Positions 43,901 through 55,034 are shown, counted from the first letter of the stretch. The stretch: DNA of 64,000 bases from Cladophialophora immunda (GCF_000835495.1 NW_015622544.1:1569704-1633703); one strand, 5' to 3'. A program made the numbers and translations. The notes: a model not told the origin generated them from the sequence alone.

Positions 43901-44941
43901 CTAATCCACAATGGCGGAGTCGGAATCGTCGCCCTCGTCTTTCTGGTACATGAAGAACTGCACAAAGATGGCCATGTCCAACAACAGCGTCCCCAGGCTG
44001 CCGGCAATCCAGCTCGCGTTCACCGCAATATACCGCAGGTAGATGGACTTTGCCTCCCCCGGCAGGCAGTGCCCCGGTTGCCGACACACGGGCGAATACG
44101 CAAAGATGGACATGTCGTAGGTCAGGTTGCCGATGCACGCGAAGAGGAAGAACAACAGCGATACGCCCTCGGTGCTCTTCCGCTTGTAGTTGAGCAGGAG
44201 TTGCGGCACCCGCGATCCCAGGTACAGCACGGCGCAGAGGTAGCCGAAGATCTGGCCCAGGACGTCAAACTCCAGGGGCTGCGGCGGCTCGTCCTTGGTG
44301 CGGTGGTGCCGCTGCTTCTGCGCCCCGATCCACCAGCCAAACACCCCGGCGGCACAGACGAGGAGGATGGCAAAGGTGTTGAGCAGCGCCGCCTGCCACG
44401 CGGTGGTCGGGCGAATGTTCCTGACCGCCGGGGGGTCGGACGGCTTGGGGGGGTCGATGAGCGGCGTGACGGGAGACAGGTGGGCGCCTTCCACCGACAG
44501 GTGGCGGCGGAGATGCGAGATGGACGACGACCGCTCGTGCTCGTCCCTCGAAGGCGGCTGGGTCACCGAGCCGCTGTGCAGCAGCGGGCGCGTCTCGGCG
44601 TCGCCGTTCTGCGGGTGCGGGGGCTTGACGTAGTCGGTCAGGGTGAAGCCGCGGTAGTAGAAGCACTGGCCCAGCAGGACGATGTCGGCCAGGGTGTAGT
44701 AGACGGCCAGGATGACCATGGTGGGCAGCACGCCCTGCAGGACGGCGCCGAGGATGTTGAAGACGTCGCCGGCCAGCCAGACGACGATGAAGACGATCGA
44801 CAGGCCCTCGGCCGACCCGCGCCGGAAGTTCTCGATGATCTGCGGCGAGAAGACCACGACCCAGCAGGCGATGGAGATGGAGCCGCAGATGCCGGACAGA
44901 GCTTCGATGTCGAGCGTGACGCCCTGTTGCGGCGGGAACAT
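43901..44941 (-). CDS. PQ-loop repeat transporter (YPQ1/PQLC2-like)
   Basis: Seven-TM vacuolar membrane protein; YPQ/PQLC2 members move cationic amino acids. Single exon, 346 residues; ATG at 44941 (MFPPQQGVTLDIE), since the longer frame upstream lacks family similarity. The first PQ-loop is CWVVVFSPQIIENFRRGSAE (about residues 26-45) with LSIVFIVVWLAGDVFNILGA next. The second is GSRVPQLLLNYKRKSTEGVS (about 256-275), followed by LLFFLFACIGNLTYDMSIFA. A Ser/Arg/Pro-rich cytosolic loop (about 115-190) separates the two three-helix bundles. The C-terminus ends in an acidic DEGDDSDSAIVD. Both Pro-Gln pairs are intact. A 406-codon frame on the opposite strand and a 287-codon frame in another register are GC-driven shadows. 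Confidence 0.93.
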   Translation of the reverse strand: MFPPQQGVTLDIEALSGICGSISIACWVVVFSPQIIENFRRGSAEGLSIVFIVVWLAGDVFNILGAVLQGVLPTMVILAVYYTLADIVLLGQCFYYRGFTLTDYVKPPHPQNGDAETRPLLHSGSVTQPPSRDEHERSSSISHLRRHLSVEGAHLSPVTPLIDPPKPSDPPAVRNIRPTTAWQAALLNTFAILLVCAAGVFGWWIGAQKQRHHRTKDEPPQPLEFDVLGQIFGYLCAVLYLGSRVPQLLLNYKRKSTEGVSLLFFLFACIGNLTYDMSIFAYSPVCRQPGHCLPGEAKSIYLRYIAVNASWIAGSLGTLLLDMAIFVQFFMYQKDEGDDSDSAIVD

Positions 44942-45774
44942 GATGGCGCACGATATCGATAAACCGCCACCAGGCGAAGAACCCAACCCACGCGGTGATG
45001 ATTATTCCCTCAATATCCTTCTGCGCGAGGCGAGGATGAGAAGAGTCTTTGATAGAGACAGACCAAGTGTAGAGAGAGAGAGGGAGAGAGCGCGCGCGAG
45101 TGTAGGAGAAGAGCCCCAAAATGGTCAATGTAACTGATGACGAGGGGGGAAGATTTTGCGGAGGAACGAGGAGAAAGAAAATGATGGAGATGGAGATGGA
45201 GGCGAAAATAAAAAAGGGCGAAATCTCTGCTGCCGGTGCCGAAAAAAGGCGACTTTTTTTGTATGTAATAACAACGCAGAATCCGGGGTAATTAATCCCA
45301 TCTCGATGCTAGACTCCGAATACCACACCCGCCCCCCCTCCTCATCAAGATCCGATCTAGACTGGACTGGGTAATCATTCGCGTGTCCCCTTATGCAGGT
45401 ACGAGACGATACGGACGCCCTTATCTCTCTAGGGAGCTTACTAGAAGATTAACCTCGATACAATATAGAGACAGAGACACAGGGAGAAAGAAAGAAATAG
45501 GATCATTACCTCTATCTCAACAATCCTCTTCCCATCCATGTACAACCCGCAGAACCTCCCCAAAGGGCCGTGGACATATATATAAATGCACAAGAAAATA
45601 ACTCAATCATCAACGCCGAAATGCTTTTCCCGCCCGTAGGTGGATATACCAAAGTCATGCCCCGTTCTCTGAGGACCTCCTCCCAAATCAAATGCATATA
45701 GTGTACGAGGACGCCTGCAAAAAGCTCCCATCCGGTTTCATCCAGAATAGTCATAACATAGGTAGCCACTGTCA
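44942..45774. other. Intergenic upstream of PQ-loop gene
   Basis: 833 bp. The GA-rich microsatellite at 45071-45090 (gagagagagagggagagag) lies in the likely 5' leader. No gene. Confidence 0.5.
45071..45092. repeat. GA-rich microsatellite followed by CG repeats
   Basis: About ten GA dinucleotides with one interruption, then cgcgcgcg, in the leader of the PQ-loop gene. Confidence 0.8.
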
Positions 45775-47567
45775 TTACTTCCTTTTGCCGCCGCACCCAA
45801 ATAATGCCATGAATCCTCCTCCACCACCGCCCCCACTACTCCCACCACCTCCTCCACCGCTCCCGCCGACCTCTTGGCTCGCATTTTCCTTGTCTGTGGC
45901 CGGGTCCGCCTCCTTGTCGCCGAGTTCGATGCTGCTGAGGTCCTTGGTGTTCTCGAGCCACTGCAGGTCCTGTTGCGTGTTGATGCCCAGGCCGGCCTCG
46001 ATGCTGGTCCCGGGCTTTGCGAGCCATTCTTTCAGCTCCTTGGTCGTCGACTCGCTGACTTTGTTGGCCTGCATCTTGCTCCACGTGGTGAAAAGGTGAT
46101 CTACGGGACAGGGTTAGCCGTGTTCACGAGACCGGCGACAGTTTTCATCTTACCATATTCTGCGACCACCTTCCGCAGCTCTCGTAGGATTCGCGTCTTT
46201 TGCAGCATCTTCTCCGACGCACTGCCCGGCGAGTTCGAGCTTTCCAGCTTCAGAAGCTCCTTCTCCAACTGCGAGATCTCGTCTTGCAGGCACAGGAGGA
46301 GTCTCACGTGCACGGCGTCGAATCGTCGGCATATGATCGTGTTCTTCTCGGCCATGAACGACGCCATCTCTGCGTGTTCATACGGTCGAAAAGAAGCCAT
46401 TGTGGAAGGGACCGGTTCTTCGATGGGGGCCTGTATCGCCCTCTGCGAATTGCCTTCGCGTGTCGACGGCCTTCGAATCTGTGCTCCGGGCGGTAATTGA
46501 GGGAGTGGTGTTGTCGGTGCGGGCGTCGGCACCTGGGAATCATAGATGGTCGATCGCGGTGTGGTTGCTCGCGAGTCGGTCGATTTCCTGGATTTGTTGC
46601 GGATGGACGGAGGGCGTGGGATGATCTCGGCGTCATCCGAGCTCGAGTTGCGCTGTGACCGTAACGAGACGTTTGACGGGTGTGAATGAAGGGCTCGTTG
46701 GCGCCGTTCAGACGCCGTCGACTTTGTAGGTTGAAGCTTCTGCGAGGCTTCGGCCTGTCGAGGCGCCTCGGTGGGCGGCAACTTCGGAGATGGTAGAGGT
46801 TGAGCCACGGGAGTGGTCGTCGGCATAGTTGGTCCCAGCCGGGGCGACTCCTGCGGTGTCTGAGGCAGACTGGGGACTAATGGCCGCCCAGCTGTCGTGG
46901 CGACGGATGCCACATGTTTTCGGTTATACTTGGATGTCGGTGGGAGCACCGTGCTCTTCTTGGTCATGGTGGAAATCATCGACGACCGAGTGGATGGGTT
47001 CACCATGGACTCTCCAAACGGCTCCGGGGGCGGCAGTGGGTGACCCAATTCTCGCTCCTCCACGACACTTGCAGTTTCGTGCTCGTCGCTGTTGGGGGAG
47101 CTGCCCGTGTTGTCTGCAGGACCCTCTGTATTCACCGATATCTTCTCTTCGCTCGACGCCGCGGTGGTGGACGTGGTCTGACGATTATGGCCCTTCGCGG
47201 TGCCATCCTGAGAAGCTTGGACAGGACCTCCTATGCTGGGCAATGGTTCGATGCTGTCCTGGGGGCTCTGCGACCTCGAGTCCGAATCCGACGCCACGCT
47301 CTCGGGTGCCAGAGAACTCTTGGAATAGGTGTGAGAAAAGCCTGGGCGCGGCTTTGGAGAGCTGGCCTGGGTCGGGAAGAGGGAGAACGAGGCGGGCGGC
47401 GGAGGGTAGGTTGATACCTCCTTCTCTGTCGGGGACAAGGGCGGTTTGTAGGCAGCGCTGTCCAGCACCGGAATCCAATTCGGGTCGTGTATGTCGACCG
47501 GTGTCGTCGTGTTGTAGTAGGAGCGCCGTCCCGTGGGTAGCTCTACCGGTGCCACCGCAGCAGCCAT
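45775..47567 (-). CDS. DUF6594-like protein, glycine-rich C-terminus
   Basis: Two exons, 46154-47567 and 45775-46100, flank a 53-nt intron (GTAAGA..GTAG); 579 residues; ATG at 47567 (MAAAVAPVELPTG). Residues 1-390 are Ser/Thr/Pro-rich and disordered. At about 395-470 lies a helical, coiled-coil-like segment (FMAEKNTIICRRFDAVHVRL, then LCLQDEISQLEKELLKLESS, then RILRELRKVVAEYGK) that resembles the N-terminal helices of DUF6594. Exon 2 adds DHLFTTWSKMQANK, a helical LKEWLAKPGTSIEAGLG segment, and a Gly-rich tail ending GFMALFGCGGKRK. The three C-terminal TM helices usual in DUF6594 proteins are not seen. The terminal Cys beside basic residues could be a lipidation site (inference). Confidence 0.65.
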
Positions 47568-47836
47568 AATGCGAAGATGCCTTTATCCGGTCGGTCCCTT
47601 CTCTTCAGTGCCACCTAACAGTTAGGCAGCGAGGACCCAGCAGCAGAAAAACCCCAACAATCCTGTACCAGAGAACCACGGCGTGGACTACGCATCTGGC
47701 ACGTTCGATAAGAGACGCGGAGAGAACAGGTGAACTGCACGTTGGTCCGGATCAGATAGGTAGCAGCTTACCGGTCAGCGAGCGAGGAAGCAGGATTTCT
47801 TTCGGAAACGACTATTCCCACGACGAACGGGTTTTT

Positions 47837-47850
47837 GGGGGGGGGGGGGG
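47837..47850. repeat. Poly-G run of 14
   Basis: Fourteen consecutive G on plus; prone to length error in sequencing or assembly. Confidence 0.9.
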
Positions 47851-48934
47851 TCACGATGGCTTGAACATCCGCGCCGTTGAGCAATTGAGCATTATTCCCA
47901 ACTGGTAGACACGACCATGCCACATTGGCTTTGGGGCTAGTGTCCAGGAGCATCCACCTGGCGTCGCACCCATGACGCCGGGCTGAAGCCACAGGGGGCG
48001 GAACCCAGGGCTAATCGACGGGTGATCAGAGAGAAACCAAGCTCGATGAAGCCCGGATGAGGCAAAGCGTGCGAGATGGGCGTTGAGGGACAAGGGAGAG
48101 TGAGTTACTGAAATGGGATGGGTGTAGCCTCATCCAGCCTGGTGAAGCACTCGGGTGGCGGTTAGCCAGAAGATTACCATACTTGCTACAAATCCTCGTT
48201 AGGACCGAGTAGTCGTAGTCGTCTGCTTCCCTGCCGTGCTCCACCAGGCTGAATTCCATCCAGTGTCCATTTCAATGATCCATCTGGTCCTCTTGCCGGC
48301 AATCCGTTCGGGTGCCGTGCTTCTACTAGACCTTATTCAGCCCACGCGGCATGGGAGGGGCCTCGGGTTGGAAGAAAATAAATAAATAAAAAAATTGCAG
48401 CTGGAATCCATGTCGCAGATCCTAGACAAGGGAGCAAGCGACATTACGACTATTGTGCTGACGAGGCTTGGGAGGGGGCACGGGGGTTTGTAAACAAAGA
48501 AATTTGCTCTTGGGGGCTCTTGGGCGTAGTCATGATTACCTACTCGCACTGTCGTCCCTTATCTCTGTCTGTCCCAAGCCAGTGCTGTAGCATCGACAAA
48601 CAACAGAGGGACTCAACAAAAGCCCATGGTGACTGTGGCTAGGCACGGGCTACGGCGACAGTTATGACCGTTGCAAATCTGGAGCCCCCCAGAACAAGGC
48701 ATCAACATGGTGATCAACGCCTCGAAGGGAGAGGGAGGCCATTTCTCTGCTTCCCGCGTCCCACAGCATTGGCGCGTTCTCCGTCCAATTCCCCTGGTCC
48801 CGCTTCTTGCACAACGGCGTTGGGGGCTAAGGCCCGTGTTCTGAAGATCAGCCTCGCTACTGTTGCTACGAGCAGCTAGTCGAGGGGTCTCTCGTGTATT
48901 CGGTAGAAAACAAGGCACGCCACGAGAACGCACG

Positions 48935-48966
48935 AATAATAATAATGATGATGATGATGATGATGT
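48935..48966. repeat. AAT/ATG trinucleotide microsatellite
   Basis: Four AAT units followed by about six ATG/GAT-type units in non-coding DNA. Confidence 0.9.
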
Positions 48967-49697
48967 TATTAAAAGCAGGTGTTCATGGCTAGGTGTGCAC
49001 GAGTAGCGAGTACTCCGTACCTCGTAGGCGAAGTGCAATCTTGCGTGTTGTCGAGAAGGATTCGCTCGCCAAAAGCCTCAGGATGCTACTAGTAATGTTG
49101 TTGACGAGCATCACATGTTTGGGCCCTTAGCCATCTCCCTCTGGTGTTGTAGGGGCCTCATAGCAAATGCAGGGAGCGAGAAGGACGGCCTTACTTGGCC
49201 CCAAACCCCTACGACAAGCATAGTCACGATGGAGGCATGAAACAGACAAACGGAACTGAAGAATGGCGGTCTGCTGATATATAGTCGCGAACAGGCCACC
49301 TCCCCTAAGAGCATCCGTTACCACCGCCAACTAATCCCTAATATAAGCAGCCAGACTGTTCTTCTCCGACTCTGCACGGGATCCATCTGCCTCTGCCTCT
49401 GCTGCTGCTGCCAATGAATTCGCTAAGAAGCCGAACCGACTAATCGGAACAACAGGCTGATAGGCGTCCCAGTGGGTGCAACAGGACGAGACTTCCGGCC
49501 ATGGCTCGCCTAAACAACCCACCTCACCGTCCGTCCCAACTACTCGGCTGAGCAAAGACCATGATCCATCCCAAGAAAAAGAACTCAGACCGAGATTTGC
49601 TGGTTTTCTGCCCTGTCACGCATGCTCCCAGGCTTTATTGAGCCGTTGACATCGTGGTGGAAAGGGCTCCAGGCGAGATGAGCACCGTCACCGGGCG

Positions 49698-51443
49698 ATG
49701 GATCGTACGCCTCCACAACCAACACCCGTCATGTCTCCGTCTTGTCGAACCAAGTCGAAGACCGGCTGCAGGACCTGCAAAATCCGGAAGATCAAATGTG
49801 ACGAGCTGATGCCGGAATGCCGGCGCTGCACCTCCACAGGACGCAAATGCGACGGCTATGGGATATGGGGAGGCGGAGGCGGAGGACGAGGACGAGGAGG
49901 AGATGGGAATAATACATCCCAACAACGCCATCGTCCCCAGCTCTCGAGGAACGCTCTCGCAGAATACTCGTACCGTGCTGACCCCACCCTCGCCCGTCCT
50001 AGGACCTTCTGTGTCTACCCAGCTAGCGCCCTGGACGCCGACGAAAAGGCTCATCTGGAGTGGTTCTGGTGCCGCACGGCCAGGAAGCTCCAGGGGGCTT
50101 TTTTCTCGGACGCTGGCAACGCCCTGTTGTTCCAGGCCAGTGCCGCCGAGCTGGCCGTGACCCATGCCGTGCTGGCCCTATGCTCGGTCCACAAGCGCGC
50201 GGATGTGTCTCTCCTGCGGCAGCGCGAGGAGCGGTTCGCCCTGGTCCAATATAACAAGGCCATCAAGTACCTGCAGCCCCGGCTCATGGCCAGCGACCGC
50301 ACGTCGCTCCGACTCTGTCTCCTCTCGTGCATCGCCTTCATCCACTTGGAGTTCTTTCGCAGCCACTACCAGACCGCCAGGAGTCATCTGGAGCACGGAC
50401 TGAGAATGTTGGACTGCCTCGAAGCCCTCTCAAGCTCCAACAGTCACGAGGGCGTTGACGGCAGGCCCAACCGCTCCTTTATTGATGACTGGATCGTGCG
50501 CAATCTGAGAGGACTGTACGTGCAGTCGATGTTGTTCGGACAACAACCCCCCCGTCCTTGGACTGTGGTCGATGGCTCGAAACACATCTTGGAGATTGCA
50601 ACCTTCTCCTCGGCGCACCAGGCGAGGGAATACATGGAACTCCTGCTCCTCAGAATCTGCCGACTCACAGAGCCTCACGCGCGGCAATCCCCAACTCCGT
50701 CCGACGGGACCTGTTCGCCTCCCTGTCAGCCCAAGGACGTGGCGCGCGATCTCCAGGCCTGGAAATCCATTCATGACAGGACGATGGCCAAGCTCCGGTC
50801 CACGATGAACGGGCTGGAGGTCTTCGCCCACCGCCTGCTGTGCGTCTACCACACCATGGCCGAGATCATGGTCGCCACCACGGGCTGCGACCCGCGGGGG
50901 GAGTCGAGATTCGACCATCAAACCGCCCGCTTCACGACCATCGTCGCGCAGACGCTCGACCTCCGCCACATCGCGCTGACGAGCAAGGTGCGTCAGAAGT
51001 TTTTCGGCACCGAGGAGGGGCTCTCGCACTCGATCGCCGACATGGGCCTGATGGCGCCGTTGTTCTACGTCGCCGTCAAGTGCCGGGTGCACTGCCTCCG
51101 AGTGCAGGCCATCCGGTTGATCGCGGATGTGCCGCGCAAAGAGGGCATCTGGGACGCTACCCTCGTCGCGCAGATTGCCAGGAAGGTCATGGCGGTGGAA
51201 GAAGCCGACATCGGCAGCTCCGACGTGTCCGACGATGACCTCCCCGGCCTGGATGTCGCCTATGCGCAACTCCAGTCGCTCCCAATCAGCCGAGTGTCGT
51301 TTCCCTCAGCATGTCGGCGGGTGGAAGCAGTTGACGTCCTGCTACCCGATGGTCCTTGGGATCCTGTCGTCCTGAAATGCAGTTCCCAAGACAACAGCCA
51401 GTTGGACACGTACCTCATTGACCGGCATGAGGTTGGTATCTGA
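49698..51443 (+). CDS. Zn2Cys6 binuclear-cluster transcription factor
   Basis: Single exon, 581 residues; ATG at 49698. The DNA-binding cluster is C24, C27, C34, C41, C44 and C51 (CX2CX6CX6CX2CX6C) in GCRTCKIRKIKCDELMPECR. The start at residue 12 (MSPSCRTKS) would keep the cluster too. Immediately after is a Gly/Arg run (GGGGGGRGRGGDG). The middle region (about 110-400) matches fungal_trans_2-type C6 regulators: ALDADEKAHLEWFWCRTARK, then DAGNALLFQASAAELAVTHA, then HKRADVSLLRQREE. No nearby biosynthetic enzyme cluster suggests a target. It stands between a long intergenic region and the Pumilio gene. Confidence 0.9.
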   Translation: MDRTPPQPTPVMSPSCRTKSKTGCRTCKIRKIKCDELMPECRRCTSTGRKCDGYGIWGGGGGGRGRGGDGNNTSQQRHRPQLSRNALAEYSYRADPTLARPRTFCVYPASALDADEKAHLEWFWCRTARKLQGAFFSDAGNALLFQASAAELAVTHAVLALCSVHKRADVSLLRQREERFALVQYNKAIKYLQPRLMASDRTSLRLCLLSCIAFIHLEFFRSHYQTARSHLEHGLRMLDCLEALSSSNSHEGVDGRPNRSFIDDWIVRNLRGLYVQSMLFGQQPPRPWTVVDGSKHILEIATFSSAHQAREYMELLLLRICRLTEPHARQSPTPSDGTCSPPCQPKDVARDLQAWKSIHDRTMAKLRSTMNGLEVFAHRLLCVYHTMAEIMVATTGCDPRGESRFDHQTARFTTIVAQTLDLRHIALTSKVRQKFFGTEEGLSHSIADMGLMAPLFYVAVKCRVHCLRVQAIRLIADVPRKEGIWDATLVAQIARKVMAVEEADIGSSDVSDDDLPGLDVAYAQLQSLPISRVSFPSACRRVEAVDVLLPDGPWDPVVLKCSSQDNSQLDTYLIDRHEVGI

Positions 51444-52192
51444 GTCCCGAGCAGATTAACGACGAGCATGAACGAATGAATGACAGCTTCTGGCAGTGCA
51501 CGAGGTATTCCGGCACCGGGCACGAAGAACTCACGCCAAAACCTCTACTAAAACGACCATCATGGCAGTTGAATGCAAGAATTTCCCATATTCTCATAAT
51601 ACCCAAGTTCCTTTCGCGCTCCTCCTTTGCCACAGAGCCCATGAGGGCCCCTGCATCTGGGTCCCAGAATCCAATCCGTGTTCAAATCATCCTTTGTTTC
51701 CATATGAGACGCGGTTCAGAGATTCCTCTCATGATGCTTCATGCCAAAACAATACAGATCCCATCTTCCTTGGTCAACCAAAACAATATATACCCATACC
51801 GCCTCACCCCTCTTTGCCTTTGCTTATCCTTAAAGTCTGAGGGGTATCCAAGAGTCATTGTCGTCAAATGTCATTTCATAAAAACTGTTCCAGATGTTGC
51901 CAGGTGTATGACACCCGGCGGAAAATATGTTCTCCGTCATACCGATCCATTCCCAAAACTCCCTACTTGAATAAACCCATATAGAACCGCAGCAGACGTG
52001 TCTGGGTATCGTGACAATTCTATATCGAACGCGCCACAGTCGGATGTCTCATGCATCGGTCAGACACCATCTCCAAAACTCCTCACGTGGTCGCGAGGAA
52101 AAGTGAAGGCTAAAGATGAAATGAAGAACTTCGAAGGACTCGTGTGCAGCGTGTCCGACCGCAAAGTGACTTGTTGAAAGCTCTGAATGCCG
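51444..52192. other. Intergenic between convergent regulator and Pumilio genes
   Basis: 749 bp between convergent stops, A/T-richer than the flanking coding regions. A 164-codon plus frame has no recognisable motif. Likely two 3' UTRs. Confidence 0.45.
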
Positions 52193-55034
52193 CTATTTGA
52201 TGTCCGAGGGATGCGAAGGAGGGGTCTCGCCGTCGACGGTGCTGCTTGCATTCGTGCTAGGTAGTGTCGAGCTGCGGCTGCTGGCTGTCGAAGTAGTAGA
52301 TGGTCCATTGCCGCCAAACAGAAGCTTCTCAATGGCCGTGACCTGCTTGCCATAACTGGTACGGCGAAGAACAGGATAGTTCTGCTCCATATCCGCCCTT
52401 AACGCGAGAAGATCAGAGCCTTGCAGCTGGCCAAACACCTTTTCTACAGACAAATTAGTACAAGTCGACGGTGGGTGTCGGGCATCGCCAGACTTACGCA
52501 AGACATAGTTGCCATATTGGTCTCTCATCAATCCAAGAATTGGACTGACGCCCTGCTCGTTTGGTGCTGTCAAGCCACGAAGAATCTGTGCACGTTGATC
52601 CTCATCTGCACAATCAATACTCTTTTCCACAATATTGCTGGCAAATTTGTGCTTGGAGAATGCCAGAAGCTGTTGAAGGACGATATTGACAACCTGGCGA
52701 CGATCCTGAGGCTCACCGTTTTGGATGATGTGCTGCACGACGTAGTTCCCATAGGAGTCGCTGATGAGGGGGAGAATATGTTCGAGAAGCTCGTCTAGAA
52801 TCACCCGTTTAGCCTGTGGTTGACAATGTTCCAGCATTCGTTGAACCACTCGACATCCATATTGGTGTGTTGACATCTTGGCCATTTGGCCTCTGTGCGC
52901 GTCGACAATAAACTGAATATGTTCACCTGGTATACGCTCGATGGCCTTCTGCACAACATGGTTGCCGTTCTGATCTTTGACAACCTTCAGTATTTGCAAA
53001 TTGGGTCCATCCAATTCTTTCACCAAACTGGCTTGCTGGTCGGTCAAGACGTGTTCAAAAGCCTTCTGAACCACACGACATCCATACATTTGCATCGACA
53101 AGTGCAGGACATGGCCTTTCATTTGATGGGCAAGGATTTTCTTCTGCGTCTGATTGCCATGTTCGAACATTTTCTGAATGACGTAGTTCCCAAATACGTC
53201 TGTCATGAGTTGCAGCAAGTTTGGCTGGATTTCCTTGAAAATCTGCTCTTTCTCGTCGCTGTTGGCCGTCTCCAGTTTCTGCTGAATGAAGCGCGACCCG
53301 TGCTGATCACCACTGAATTCGACCACGTAGTTGTAGATATCTTTGAGCTCAAATCGTCGATTAGTCTTGCTGTTCATACGAAACTCCTCAAGCAAAGGGC
53401 TTCTGACAATGTGACTTTGGTCGGGTTCGCGAATTGGCATTCGAGGGCCCGCAGGGTAGTTGGTGATCCCGGAATGTCCATTCCCGATGTAGGGATGTGC
53501 CAGTGGATTCATTCGCATTGGCTGGACTGGCATTTGGGTATCATACTGAAATCCGTTGCCCACTGCTGCCTGAAGGGATGCGGGTGCATACATGGCTTGA
53601 TCATAGCCAAAAATCTCAACATTTGTAAACTTGCGGTCGAACATGAAGGGGTCGTGATGCGAGGTACGGCTCGAGGCACCACTTCCCGGAGTGCTGCGGA
53701 TTGAGTGAGGCCCTGTTGGAGGCGTGCCAGTGGTTGAGTAGTATGGACTATTCAGACTGCTCCGGTACTCATTTTGAAGTGAGGGGAGGTTCCCACGGCC
53801 ACCATACTGAAAGCCGCCATAATGTGGAGCCGCTTGGGGATCTAACCGTGAACCAACATCTGGGACATGTGCGATTGGCGGTTGAAAGTTGCTCTCCATC
53901 GGATGGAAGGGGGCGCTCGACTGAGAAGAGGCTTGTATCGGGCCGTGATGGATATCGCGTTGGTATTGTGACGGGATTTTCCGGACAGGAGCAATTTGAG
54001 CAGTGCCCTGATCAAAATTCAACAATTCCAGAGCTCTCACGGTCTCGTCGTACTTCTGTTTTGAGGATGGATGGTATTGTTCGACATGCTCCGCATTCAA
54101 CAGCCGGCCGTTCCGTTTCGCATACGTGGGCGAGACAGGGTTGTAGCGCGAGAGGTTCCCAGCCGTCATCCCATTAATTTCCCTCGTCACCCCATGACTG
54201 TCATGCAGAGGCAAAACGTCGGTGGTTCCATTGATAGCCGAAAGACCGTGCAGAGGTTGACCCTGTCCATCCTCAAACTCCTGAAGCGAAGCAAAGATGC
54301 CATTCGAGTGGAAGGCATTTGAGTTGAAGACCTGAGCTTGAGCATCGACCTGGTTACGGCCAAAAGTGGAGGCTCGGCTGGGAGAAGGGAGGACACGAGG
54401 GCCGGCTGTGATGGCGCGGCGGAGATGTGGTCCATCGAACGAAGTTTCTTCCACGTCGGGAGCACTGCCCGCAAACAAGCTCGATTCCTGCGGACCACCA
54501 TTGTTCCCGCTGACGGCGAAATCCAGCATCTGGTTCTGTCTCTGCTTGGTTGGCGACAGAGGTTGGCCTCTCTGTCTTGACGGAAAGCCGATAGTGGACG
54601 AGGTCTGGGCCCAGGGCATCTTCGACTGGGAGGCATTTTCATCGTTGAGGTCGATGGACGTCAGTAACGAAGATGAGGCGGTCTTGGATTGACCATAACT
54701 TGAGACAGAGCCTTGACGGATGGGGGATGCTAGCGAACGGTCAGTAGACATGTCAGCCTCGCGAGGCCCCAACATACGCCTTATCGGCTCGCTATCAACG
54801 CGGGCCTCGAGTAAGGACTTGCTGGTGCCCCATATTCGACTTGAAGCATTCCAAGCACTCTTTCCCAGTTCGTAATCGGCGCCCTGCCCAAGAGGCTGTT
54901 TGGAGGATGGAATCCGTTCAAATGCTGCGACTCGGCCGTTTCTCGCCTGACACGCAGTCATCAGCCCCCACTTCTGTTCGATCCCCAAGAACACTCACCG
55001 TGTCTAGTGTGGCTCCGGTCTCCATCATGGTCAT
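52193..55034 (-). CDS. puf3-like: Pumilio-family RNA-binding protein (Puf3/PUM-type)
   Basis: Post-transcriptional regulator binding 3' UTRs. Exons: 54999-55034 ([12 protein letters not shown]), 54778-54946, 52498-54729 and 52193-52443; 895 residues. The second intron (54730-54777, 48 nt, GTATGT..CTAG with CTGAC branch) and the third (52444-52497, 54 nt, GTAAGT..GTAG) preserve the frame and have no stop, so they also read through. The N-terminal two-thirds are Ser/Gln/Pro-rich. Eight PUF repeats occupy roughly residues 530-870, with recognition triplets SR-Q, NY-Q, CR-Q, NH-Q, CR-Q, NY-Q, SN-E and NY-Q from repeat 1 to 8. By the PUF code these read UGUANAUA in the RNA. Intron 3 lies within repeat 8, and the spliced C|AA restores its Gln. 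Confidence 0.92.

Larger units (their letters stand above)
47568..49697. promoter_or_regulatory. Long divergent intergenic region with simple repeats
   Basis: 2.13 kb between the divergent DUF6594-like and Zn2Cys6 genes. It contains a G14 run (47837-47850), an AAT/ATG microsatellite (48935-48966) and GTACTCCGTAC (49010-49020). No coding potential is recognised. Confidence 0.45.

Noticed and set aside
43742..44962. 406-codon plus-strand open frame
   Set aside because: It is antisense to the PQ-loop transporter and arises from its GC-rich codons; Arg/Val/Gly-rich composition without a family.
44265..45128. 287-codon minus-strand open frame in another register
   Set aside because: Alternate-frame translation of the PQ-loop gene; His/Arg-rich and motif-free.
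50430..51269. 279-codon minus-strand open frame
   Set aside because: Antisense to the Zn2Cys6 gene; no domain.
51476..51970. 164-codon plus frame after the Zn2Cys6 gene
   Set aside because: It lies between convergent stops in AT-richer DNA and shows no family motif; probably 3' UTR.
52886..53704. 272-codon plus-strand open frame
   Set aside because: Antisense to the PUF repeats; no domain.
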